DNA of 64,000 nt from Auxenochlorella pyrenoidosa (lineage: Eukaryota; Chlorophyta; Trebouxiophyceae; Chlorellales; Chlorellaceae): NCBI GenBank assembly GCA_001430745.1, contig KQ481950.1, positions 1,155,514-1,219,513 of the forward strand. The letters are read 5' to 3'. Below the pieces are notes generated by a model. The model ran no database searches. It was not told where the DNA came from and saw only the letters and a list, made by a program, of their open reading frames with translations. Positions 22,301-34,300 of the stretch are shown piece after piece (position 1 is the first letter of the stretch; each line of letters opens with the position of its first letter). The position numbers were made by a program, and so were the translations under genes.

Positions 22301-25300
22301 AGCCCTCCTCAGCAGGCGTCGCAGCCGCCAGACTGTCGGCAACGAAGCCCGCAATGGCTGCCACTGTGGGGTAGTCAAACACCAGGGTGGAGGGCAGCTG
22401 CAGGCCCAGCCGGCCCTCCAGGCTGTTGCGCAGCTCCACCGCCCCCAGGCTGTCCAGGCCGGCCGCCATGAGCGGCTCGCTGGCACTGACGTTGCCGCCA
22501 ATGATGGCCCTGGCTGCCGCCTCCACCTCGCCAGTGACGTACGCCAGGCGCTGCTCTGCAGACATGCTGGCAGCAGGGCTGGCAGCGGCCGCTGCCAGCG
22601 CCGTCGCAGCTGCAGCAGACAGCTGGCCCGCGGCCGCAGGGGCTGGTTTGAGGTGGGCAAACTGCAGGAAGAAAGGAGGCACTGACTGGGTGCCGTGCAG
22701 GAAGGCTGGCCAGTCCACAGGGGTCATGGCGACCGCCGGTGCAGGCCGCAAGCTGCCTGCAGCAGCGGGGTAGCGTGCTGCGGCCAGCAGCAGGCCGTGC
22801 AGGCCCTGCAGGCCGGTGGCGGGGGTCAGCGCCCCCAGGCCGATGCTCTCCATCTTTGCAGCGCTGGCGGCCGCCATTCCAGCACCCTTCCAGGCTCCAA
22901 ACTGTACACTGATGGCTGGCGAGCCTGCCGCCTGCCCGCTGGCTGCTGCCGCGTCCAGGCAGGAATTGGCGGCGCTGTAATTGGCCTGGCCGGGGGAGCC
23001 CAGCAGGGCAGCCACCGAGGAGAAGAGCACCGCGGCGCGGGTGGGGTGCAGGCCCAGGCGGCGCTCTGCCAGGCGCCAGGCAGTCGCCTTGGGGGCAAAC
23101 ACGGCGCGGATGCCCGACAGGGTCTGGTTGGCCACGGTGGCATCTGCCAGCACGCCGCCGGCATGCATGATGCCGGTCACAGCGGGCGCAGCGGTCGCCA
23201 GCACAGATGCCACGTCGGGGGCAAAGCCAGCGTCGGCCTTGCTGAGCGTGACCGCCGCGCTCTGGTGCGCTGGCAGCAGCGCGGCGGCGGCCTCTGCTGT
23301 GAAGGCGCCGCTGCGGCTGAGGAGTGCCAGGTGGCGCAGGCGCTGGTGGAGCAGCCACTGGGAGACCAGCGTGCCCAGCGCGCCTGCATTGCGTATCAGG
23401 GGGAGCGGCACTCAGTTCTTGCACGTTTGCCTCCAGCAGAGGGTTGGGGATGCATGCATACATGGCCAGAAATGCCTTTCCTAATGCTACCAGCCATCTG
23501 TGCCATGCCTTCAGTGGCTATGCACATGGCCCCACCGCGCCAAGCTCACCTACGCCACCGGTGACAGCCCAGCTGCCCTGCAGGGCCTCTGCCGGCTGCG
23601 CGGGCACCGCCCGCACCACCACCTTGCCCACGTGGCGGGCCTGGCTCATCTGGCGCAGCGCAGCAGCCACAGCGCCCATGTTGTGGGCAACCATGGGCAG
23701 CGGGCGCAGGCGGCTGGCCGCCAGGCCGGCTGACACGCGCATGAGGGCAGAGTGCAGGGCCGGGGGCGACATGAAGTCGACAGCGAGCAGGGAGTAGGCC
23801 ACGTCGGGGCGCTCTGCATTAGATAAAAAAGAACACGGATATTCTTTGTGACAGCAAAGCTTCAAGCACTTCAAGCACTTCAGGCACGATGGGATGCGAG
23901 GCCACCACGCCAGCATGTAGGCCCCCCTTACCCTGCGCCACGCGGGCCGCGCTCCAGATGTCTCGCTTGCTGATCTCCACGAAGCGGCCGCTGGGGGAGA
24001 GAGAAGCCAGAGTTGCAGCGACCATGCCAGCGCTTGTGAGCGTGTTAAGTGCCACGTCAGCGCCGCCCACCTCTGCCAGCTCAGCAGCAAAGGCGGTGTC
24101 ACGGGAGCTGACCACGTGGCAAGCACCCAGCGTGCGCAGCAACGCTCGCTTGTTGGGGCTGCCTGCTGTGGCCACGGCCGTGGCGCCTGTCCCCGCGATG
24201 ACCTGCATGGCTGCTAGGCCCACGCCGCCGGCAGCGGCATGCACCAACACACAAGTTCCCGGGCCGATTGCTGCCATGCCGTTCAGAGCAGCGTCTGCCG
24301 TCACAAAGACGGTCGGCATGGTGGCTGCCTCCTCAAAGCTGCAGGTACAGAGAGGGATGGCAGAACGTGGTGGGCGAGTGCAATGAGGCAGCTCAGGATG
24401 AAGCAGGTGTGGTTACTAGCGCTCAGGGCTGCAGGAGCAGGTCTGGTCAGCACATGCAGTGGGAAATCATCTTGCCTGACGCCTGTAGGCATGGGCACCA
24501 TGGTATGCCTGGAGGCCACCACATGGCTGCCCAGCGAGCCAGCGGCCAGGCCAAACACGGCGTCGCCGGGCCCTGCAACCACACCGCCGTTGTGCAGCAC
24601 GCTGCCGCGCAGCACGACGCCAGCGCAGTCGCCGCCAGGCGGGCCGGGGTCGCCAGGATACATGCCCAGCACGTTGAGCACGTCCCTGCGTGGGTTGGAG
24701 GAGCAAAACGTGCAGGCAATCCTTGAAGGAAGTGGCTTCAAGAGGGCAAGAATGCAGACTGGATGCTGGGATGCCCAATCCCCTGCTTCTGCTCCTGCAG
24801 CCCACCTGAAGTTGATGCCCACCGCCCTGACTGCCACCAGCACTTCGTCGGCTGCCAGCTTCCGGCTGACATCCACAGACTGAGCAGCAAGGCTGCCCAG
24901 GTTGCCACGCGGCATGGGGAACAGGCGGTGGGGGCCCAGCTGCTCCACAGCCGCCGCCTTGAGCAGCAGCGGGGCCAGGCGGGCGCCACCGCGGGCGGCG
25001 CCGCCAAAGGCGTCAGAATCTGGCTGGGCGCCAGCTGGCAGGCGCACAAGAGCGGCGCTGCCTGTGCGGGTGGCAACTGGTGCCTGGCCGTCTGCATCCT
25101 GGCTGCTCCAGGCAAGCTGGGGAACCTCCTGGCCCAGGGTCTTGATGAGGCCAGCCAGGGAGGAGGCGGCAGCCACCTTGGTCCCGGCACAGCCGCTGCT
25201 GGCACTCTCAGGGTGGGGAAGCAGGGCTGTGCCAACCGTCTGCAGCTGAATTGCGTGGCCGGCGGCGCTGGCAGCGCTGCTGTCCCTTAGCAGGCGCTGC

Positions 25301-28300
25301 ACAGCTGCGATGGCAGATGCGGCTGCAACCGCTGGCTCGCTCTGCTCAGCTGCACCGAGGCGCCAGAACGCTCTGTTCGCTGGGTCATCGTGCACAACAG
25401 GCTCCAGGCTGGTGGCTGCCTCTGCTGCCTGCCAGGCCACCTCATACAGGCACTCGGTCTGCTCAGCAAGCGCTGCCTTCTGGCCTGCGCCGCTACCGGC
25501 CTGGGCCTTGCCCATGGACTTGGCTGCCAGCTGGGCAATGCTGCACAGCTGCTCCTGGCTGGCGGCTGCGCCCAGCCGGAAGTCTGTGCTGACAGTGCCC
25601 TCTGCCGCCGGCACGGGCACCGCTGCAGCCCAGCTGCTGGCGTCTGCGCCTGTGGGGGAGGCCACCTGCAGGGCGCCCATGCCAGCTGGCACAAACACTT
25701 CGGTGCTGCCTGCCGCCTTGAACACCTGGCCCAGCTGCAGGAAGCTGTCGAATGCTGCCGGGTCGAACCAGAAGCCGCTCGTTCCGGTGCTGGATTGCAG
25801 GGCCGACAGCGCAGCAGCAGCTGCAGAAGGGCCTTGCGCTGCGGCTGCACCCGCGACAAGCAGCGACAGAGTCCCTGCACGGCCGCTGCCTGCCTGGGCG
25901 CCTGCCTGCTGAGGAGCTGGGACCACAGCTGCTGCTGCTGAGACGTGCACCGGCCGGCTGCTGCTGCCAGCCACCAGGGAGGCCACTTCAACGCCGCCGC
26001 TGGCCAGCGCCACGCTGCACTCGATCACGGCGCTGGCCGGCTGCTGCATGGGCGGCAGCAGGAGCGGCGCCGGTATGGCAGCCCCCGTGACCGCCGCCCG
26101 TGTGTGCAGCGCAGAGTCCGGCGAGAGGGTGCGCAGGGCCGCCCCGCAGAGCTCAAAGTAGCCGGCGCCTGCAGCCAAAGAGGGGATCTTGGGTGAGATG
26201 CAGCTCGGCAGTTCAAACGGTGAAAGCATTGCAGCCTGTGGGGTGCCGCTCCCATGCTCTCTCTCTATGCCAGCGGTGCTCATCGCAGGAGCTGCTCACC
26301 TGGGAAGAGGGCCTTGCCCAGGACTTGGTGGTCCCACAGGAAGGCCAGGGGGGCGCCCGCCAGCTCAGCATGGAACAGCGCCCGCCTGGCAGAGGCGCCG
26401 CCCCTGCCAGCGGCGCCCGCCACGGTGGCGGAAGAGATGAGATAGTGAGCCTCTGGCAGCACGTGCTGCCGCCTGCGCTGCCAAGCTGGCAAGACGGCCA
26501 GGTCAGCAGGCGCCGGCGCGTCAGAGGTGGCAGCAGGCGCCTCCAGCAGCGCGTGGGCGTTGGTGCCCTGGAACGCAAAGGCGCTGACGCCCCAGAGGCA
26601 CCCCTGCTGCTGCTCCTCTGCCTGTGGCTGTGGCCCGCCCTGCCTGGGCAGCAGCGCAGCTGCCACCGTCGGGCCAGCCTGCCTGCCCTTGCCCAGCTGC
26701 TGCTGCTGCTGCTGATCCAGCGTGCTGGCAACGTAAGGGTTTACAGCCGCCAGGTGCAGCAGCGGCAGCACCAGCTGCTGGGAGGCTGCCGCATGGGCAA
26801 ACAGCAGGCCGGCCAGGCCGGCAGCGGGCTCTACGTGGCCCACCCACGACTTGCTGGCAGCCAGCGCCAGTGGCTGCAGGCGCGGCGCATCGGCAAAGAC
26901 TGCCAGGGCAGCGCCCACCTCAATAGGGTCGCCCAGGGAGGTGCCTGCCAAAGAGAGAGAGTGGCGAAGTTGTAGTTAGCTGCAGGGGCTGCGCGGTGCT
27001 GCCAGGTTGGAGGCACGGGATGCTTCCCCTACATCCTGGTGACCCCTGCAAGGCGCACCTGTGCCGTGCATGGACAGCCCGGCCAGCGTGGACGGGTCAA
27101 CCAAAGCGTGGCCAGCGGCTGCGCGGATGACCTCCTGCTGGGCGGGGCCGTTGGGCGCCGTCAGGCTGCTGCTGCGGCCGTCCTGGTTGACGGCAGAGCC
27201 GCGGATGAGGACCCCGGCCGCTGCACCATCTGCGCTGGCAGCTGCCACATCAGCGGCTGCCAGGGTCGCAGTGATTGCCGTCTCGCCGCGCACGTAGCCG
27301 TCGGCAGAGGCGTCCAGGGCGCGGCAGCGGCCGTGGGGGGACAGCATGCTGGCGGTCCAGACGTACGAGGTGGAGGTGGGGGTTGCCTGGAGGTGCACGC
27401 CTGCAGGGGAAGGTAAGGTCGAGGGTGCACACAACAAGCAGCATGTGAGTACTGTCAATGCAGGGAGCCAGCGTTCAACACCAGGACAGGCGGAGGCTTT
27501 ACAAATGGTGGGCGCCGGCCCGCAGCATGCAGCGCATCCGGTTCCCTCACTGGCGCATGCGGTCACTCGGCCAGCCCCGCCTGCCCGCCCTCTCTGCCCC
27601 ACGCACCTGAGGCGTACGACAGGCGCGCCTCGCTGGCCTGCAGCCCCCTGGCCGCCATGTGCAGCGCCACCAGGGAGGCGGAGCAGGCGGTGTCGATGCT
27701 GACGCTGGGGCCGCGCAGGCCAAAGGCGTACGACAGGCGGCCGCAGGCGACGGAGAGGGCAGAGGAGGTGGCGTGGTAGACGCCGCGCTCGGCATGCCGG
27801 GCAACCAGGCTGCCATAGTCGGAGGAGGCGATGCCTGCGGGTTGGCAGATCATGTGTCGGTGGGGAGTGAGCACGAGTGTGCGAGCAGACAAGGCGCCAT
27901 GGCCCCGCACTGCGTGCCAGGCCTGCAACCCCTGCCTGCTACAGGACCTCCCTGGAGCCGGCGCCAGCGCCAGCGCCCGCCTGCTTACCAACATACACGC
28001 CACGCGCCCGTAACGGCGCCAACGCGGCGTCAACCGCCACGCCTAACAGCGCCTCGCCCACGGTCTCCAGCAGCAGGCGCTGCTGGGGGTCCATGAGCGC
28101 GGCCTCGGCGTCGCTGGTGGCAAAGGCGGCGGCGTCAAAGGCGGCGACGTCTGACAGGTAGGCGCCAAAGCGAGCTGCCAAGGGGTCGGCCTCGACGTCC
28201 CAGCGGTCCAGGGGGGCCAGTCCAACAGCATCCACGCCGCCGGTGGCTGTGCCAGGCTGGCCCAGCGCGCGGCGTGGAGAGCGCCAGCTGGCGCCCAGCA

Positions 28301-31300
28301 TGACCACAGCGCCGCCTGCAGCACCTGCCAGTGAGGAGCCTGGCGCCAGGCTGACGGGAAGAGCGATGCCGCCAACGGCTGCAGATGAGCTGGCAGCTGA
28401 TGATGTGGCTTGCTGGCCTCCCAGCTTGGCAGACAGGAATTCAGTGAGGGCTGCCACGGTGGGGTAGTCAAACACTAGGGTGGAGGGCAGCTGCACGCCC
28501 AGCCGCTGCTGCAGGCTGCTGTACAGCTCCACCGCCCCCAGGCTGTCCAGGCCGGCCGCCATGAGCGGCTCGCTGGCGCCCACTTCAGCACCCAAAATGC
28601 TGCGCACAGCGGCCTGCACAGCAGCCTGCACCTCTGCAACGTCCACCGCTGCTGAGGCAGCGGCAGAGGCAACAGGCACGCTGCTGGGGCTCGCCGCCTG
28701 CTTAGTGGGGTGATATGCGTCGAAAAGGCGGGGCAGCGGAGTGCGAGCTGCTGCGACAAACTGCTGCCAACGGAACGGCACAGCTGCCAGCACGCTGCTG
28801 CTGCTGCTGGCAGGGCTGCCTAGGCTGCTGATGGCTGCTGCCATGGCATGAAGGCCAGCAGAAATTGAGACGAGACCCATGCCGACGCGTTCCAACCTGG
28901 CGGCAGTGGATCGATCCTGGACCGCCATGCCGGCGCCTGCCCAGGCACCCCACTGCATGCTGACAGCCGTGCTGCCTGCCTGCTGTGCCTGCTGAGCAGC
29001 AGCATCCAGCATCGAGTTTGCTGCACTGTAGTTGGCTTGGCCCGGGGCTCCCAGAAGGGCAGCCACCGAGGAGAACAGCAGCTGGCTGTCCAGGGGCAGA
29101 TTGCTAGCTAGTGTACATAAGCCTGCCAGGGCGGCCTGCTTCGGCGCCGAGACCTGCAGGGCGGTGGTGCGATACGCATGTCAGACGTTTCTTGCCACCA
29201 GCACGCAGCTTAGGCAAACTTGCAAGGAAATGCGGCAGTAAGCGTGCAGCATGGCACCAAGTCTTGCCTGCCGGATGCCCGCCAGGGTCTGGTTGGCCAG
29301 GGTGGCATCTGCCAGCACGCCGCCGGCATGCATGACGCCACGCGCGCCCACGCTGGCTGTGCTGCCAAGCAGCGCCTCGGCATCTCCTGCCTGTGCAGCA
29401 TCTGCCTTGCTGCTCTCCACAAGGCAGTCTGCGCCGGATGCAGCGCTGGTCAGCACCGCCACTGGCATGCTGCCTGTGCGGCTGGCAAGCGTGATAACGG
29501 CTGCGCCCTTCTGTAGCAGCCAGAGTGCAACATATCCGCCAAGGGCCCCAGAGCCACCGGTGATCACGAACCGGCCGCGGACTGCCAGTGCCCTGCCGCT
29601 GCTAATGTTGGGCGTTACCAAGCTGTCAGGCAGCAGGCGCGGCAGGAAGCTGGCCCCACTGCTGCTGGCCACGCCGTGCAGGTCGCAGCTGCCCCTGGCA
29701 AGGGGATCGCGGGACATTGCCACCGACCATGGAATGTGTGCGCTGTCGCAGCCGGCAGCGCTGCTGCTGTGCACAGCAATAGACACAGCAGGCGCCTCCT
29801 GAGCAAGGGCCTTGAGGACGCCATGTAGGGCAGCAGCTGCTGCCGTGGATCCAGGCATGGCTGTGAGGGCGGCAGTGGGCTGGCTGGTGCCATGAAGGTA
29901 GGCCGTAAGGCTGCCAGATGGCACCTGCTTGAGCGCTGCCTGAGCAAAAGCGACCGCCTCTGCTGCGCCGGCAGATCTATGCGCTGACGCAGTGCGGGCC
30001 CTGGAAGGTGCGCCTGCCATGTCAGCCGGGCTGGCGACCTCCCAGCCAATGCTGTACAGCATGCCTGCAGGCTGCTGTGCTGCCGCTGTGGGCGCTGCTG
30101 CCTGCACCGACCATCCAAAGGCAGTGGACCCACTGCTGCTTGTGATGCCGCTCAGACGGGGCCCTGCGGCTCCATTGGCAGTGGCAAGCTGAACATGCGC
30201 AGCGCCAGCTGCCAAGTGGCGCTCCTCGCCAGCAGCTGGCATACTAGCCAGCTGCATGCACTGCACAGCAGCCACCAGCGGGCCGGCAGGCAGCAGCTGC
30301 AAGGTCGTCTCCACTGCTGCAGGGCCCACGGCTGCCGTGTGCAGCAGGCTGTGCATGTCGGCTGCCACGCTGGCGATGGAGCAGACTTGCGCAGACAGCC
30401 TCTCCCAACTGCCTGGAAGGAGAACAAGTGAAGCTGACAAGGTGCTGGTAGGCCCGCCCTGTGGGCTAATGGCTGCAATGCTGCGGAGGCTGCCGGTGCT
30501 GCACACGGCACCAGCACTGCCGCCCTGCTGCTTGGTGACCAGGCGCAGCTCAAAAGTGCCAGCAGCTGGCGCCATCGCCACTTGCAGGCTCCCTGGCTGT
30601 GCCTGCTGGCCAGCAGCTACCGTTGCACTGTTCATCGCAAGATCGGTCAGCAGACGGCTGCCGCTGTCTGCCACAGTCCCAGAGCTTGCAGCCAGCTGGG
30701 CAGCTGCCGCGGCAGCCAGCTCAATGGCCGCGCTGGCAGTGATGAGGTTGGCGCCGCCAGCCGCCGCCTGCAGCAGGCCAGCTGCTGCAGGAGCCTGCAG
30801 GCTGGCAGCAAACAGCGCCAGGCGGGGGCCTGCCTGCACAGCCTGGATGAGATCAAACTGCGGGGCAAGCAGCCAGTAGCTGACGCGCTGCCACAGCCGC
30901 GCTGCGGACCGGTTCGTGCCGGTGGCGGCAGGGGCAGCCGCCAGCAGCGCATGGGCGTTGGTGCCCTGGAAGGCAAAGGAGCTGACGCCGCTGACGGCTG
31001 CCGCCTGCGCACTGGTTGAGTTGCTGCTGACCGGCAGGGTGCCGGGCTGGCGGGGCAGGCTCCATTTGCCCCTCTGCAAGACTGACGTGATGTATGCATT
31101 GACTGCAGGCAGGCCGGGCAGGTGGGCAAGCAGTGAAGAGATTAGCACGGCGGATGGCAGAGGGCAGGTCCTGAGGCAGGCACAAGTCAAGCCAGCAGGA
31201 CCCATGCACGGGGCACCCGGCACCACCACTTGCCTGTGTGCAGGTGAAGGATGGGCAGCGAGGCGCCCTGGGCCACCGCCAGGTGGGCATGCGCCAGCCC

Positions 31301-34300
31301 CATCACGCCAGCTGCCGGCTCAGAGTGGCCAATCAGCGACTTGCCGGCCATGAGGGCCAGCGGCGCCCGCCTGGCGCCGCCAGCCGGTGCCGCCACCATG
31401 ACTGCCGCCAGGGCCCCCACCTCGATGGGGTCTCCCAGGGAGGTGCCCGTGCCGTGCAGCTGCACAGCGCTGACATCTGCGGCCACCAGGCTAGCAGTGC
31501 CCAGCGCGGCGCGCATAACCTCCTGCTGCGCCGGGCCGTTGGGTGCTGTCAGCCCGCTGCTGCGGCCGTCTTGGTTGACCGCTGAGCCGGCCAGCACAGC
31601 TGCCAGGCCGGCCTGAGCTGCTGCACCCTCTGCCATGAGCTCCAGCATCATGGCCCCAGCCGCCTCGGCACGAACGTACCCGTCAGCCGCCGCATCCAGG
31701 GTCTTGCAGCGACCGTCGGCGGCAAGCATGCCAGACTTGCGGAAAGCTACAGAGACTAGCTCTGCAGGGAGAGTCCAAGGGGGTCGTGGCCAGGCCATGT
31801 TTCCAGGACAAGTTTGGGCAAGGTGTGCCAGGCGCCTCAAGCCGGTGCTGCTGGCGGTTGGTATGTGTGATTTGCCAGCTGGCCCCCACCTGAGAGCATC
31901 AGGTTGGCGCCGCTGTTGGCGGCCCGCTCCATGTTGCCCAGCAGCAGGGAGTTGAAGGCCATGTGCAGGGAGACCAGGGAGGAGGAGCAGGCTGCGGCAA
32001 GAGGGAGCAGGGGACCCAACGGCGATGGCATCTCAAAGACTTTGTTGTTGGGGAGCATGCAATCTTTAGCCGAGATTGCCAGCATGCAGGCTGGGAGTGC
32101 TCCTGCCAAGCAATTTGGCACCGCCCGGGCCTGGGCCTACCAGTGTCGACAGTCATGGCGGGGCCAGACAGGCCAAAGGCGTAGCTGATGCGCCCGCTGG
32201 CCACGCTGTGCGCTGTGCCGGTGGCGTTGTACCCGCTGACAATGGTGGGGATGTGCTTGGCCATGAGCTGCAAGGGAGACAGGGCCTAATAATATGCAGA
32301 TTCGAGTATGCACTGGCGCATTGGCAAGCTGCAAGCGCAGCACCCGGCTTGCAACTCCTCCACTCCTCGTGCCCAACCAAGCGCAGACAACTCGCCCTCT
32401 TGCCTTGAGATAGTCCACGGTGGACAATCCCACAAACACGCCCACGTCGCGGCGCCCGCTGGCAGGCCTGCCCCCAGCGCCCGCCAGCAGCAGCTCCCCC
32501 ACGGCCTCCAGCAGCAGGCGCTGCTGGGGGTCAAGGACGAGCGCCTCGGCGTCGCTGGTGGCAAAGGCGGCGGCGTCAAAGAGGTCGGCGCCCGGCAGGA
32601 AGGAGCCGAAGCGCACGGGCAGGCCGCCAAAGACGTCTGCAGGGGAGGGCGGCCAGGTGGGCCTGAGCTGCCCAGGCTCCTGCAGCAGCACTGCAGAGCC
32701 GCCATTCCTGGCGTTGTCTGCGGCAACGCAGCAGTGTAATGTTCTCCCTGCCCTTGATCACACCCCCCAGCACCCAAGCGCCCTTGCCTGCATGTGCCTC
32801 CAGGTCCCAGCGGCTGGCCGGCACCAGGCCCACAGCATCCGCGGTCAGCAGCCCCTTAAAGACGTCGCCCGGCGCGCGCACCACCACGCCAGTGACTGCC
32901 ACCAGCTGGCGGCGGCGCTGAGCTGGCCTTGCCAGGCGGGCGCGCCCCTGCGGTGCCACCTCGTCCTCTGACTCCCAGCTGAGGCTGGCCTCCGAGCTGT
33001 AGCTGTCCAGGCAAGAGTCAGAGCTTGCTGCCTCTGCAAGGCCCTCGCCTGGCTGCACCTTGCCAGCCAGGAAGCCCGCCAGCGCTGCCATTGTGGGGTA
33101 GTCAAACACCAGGGTGGAGGGCAGCTCTGCCCCAAGTTTTGCTTCCAGGCTGTTGCGCAGCTCCACTGACGACAGGCTGTCCAGGCCAGCAGCCATGAGG
33201 GGCTGCTGCGGGTCAATGTCGGAAGTGCCCAACACTGCTGCCACTGCCTCCTGCACCTGGGCCAGCATGAACGCCTGGTGCTCCTCTGCAGAAGCCACCG
33301 CCTGCTGGGCAGCAGGCTCCTCGAAGAGGCGGCGGCGGGTGTGCTTGACCCTGCGGCGGCGGGTGATGGGCGCTGCAGCATTGCTGTCCGCTGATTCACT
33401 GCCGGTATCCTCCTCTGCCTCGCTTGACGCGGCAGCTCCTGCCTCAGCGCTGCCAACTGTGCCGCCAGGCTGCACCCTGCTGGCAAGGAAGCCGGCCAGC
33501 GCTGCCATTGTGGGATAGTCAAACACCAGGGTGGACGGCAGCTCTGCCCCAAGCTTGGCTTCCAGGCTGTTGCGCAGCTCCACTGAAGACAGGCTGTCCA
33601 GGCCAGCTGCCATGAGAGGCTGCTGTGGGTCAATGTCAGAAGTGCCCAACACGGCTGCCACTGCCTCCTGCACCTGGGCCAGCATGAAGGCCCGGTGTTG
33701 CTCTGCCGGCACAAGTGCTGCGCCACTGCCTGCGGCACCTGCTGCGCCTGCTGCGCGTGACCTGCGGCTGCGTGCAGCCACCTGCCTCTTGCGAGCAGAG
33801 CGCGCTGGAGCCCTGCTGCTGGAGTGCGCCTCGCGCTCCTGGCTGGCGTCACTCTCGCTGGCGCTGGCAGCGATCTCTGCCTCGACAGCGCTGCCTGGAT
33901 GCACCCTGCTGGCCAGGAAGCCAGCCAGCGCTGCCATTGTGGGGTAGTCAAACACCAGGGTGGAGGGCAGCTCTGCCCCAAGTTTTGCTTCCAGGCTGTT
34001 GCGCAGCTCCACTGACGACAGGCTGTCCAGGCCAGCAGCCATGAGGGGCTGCTGCGGGTCAATGTCGGAAGTGCCCAACACTGCTGCCACTGCCTCCTGC
34101 ACCTGGGCCAACATGAACGCCCGGTGCTCTGCAGAAGAACCAACAGGCATCGATGCGGCGGCTGCTGTGCGCGCCGTCCTGCTGCGCTGAGGCTTGGCGC
34201 GTGCGCTGCGCTTGCTGGGCCGAGCCGGCACAGCTGCAGCCTGCGCTGGCACCGGCTTTGCAGCAAGATCTGCAAATGCGCCAAACATGGCAGGCGGGGC

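Noticed and set aside
23859..23886. Short tandem repeat CAAGCACTT in an intron
   Set aside because: Only about three imperfect copies inside an ER intron; no sign of function.
26696..26722. Poly-Gln tract as a disease-type or regulatory expansion
   Set aside because: It encodes only six consecutive Gln residues in a surface stretch of the M7 KS, ordinary for a CTG/CAG-rich genome.
33080..34112. CRISPR-like or satellite repeat
   Set aside because: The three repeats are about 190 bp, encode ACP cores in frame and are separated by coding linkers.
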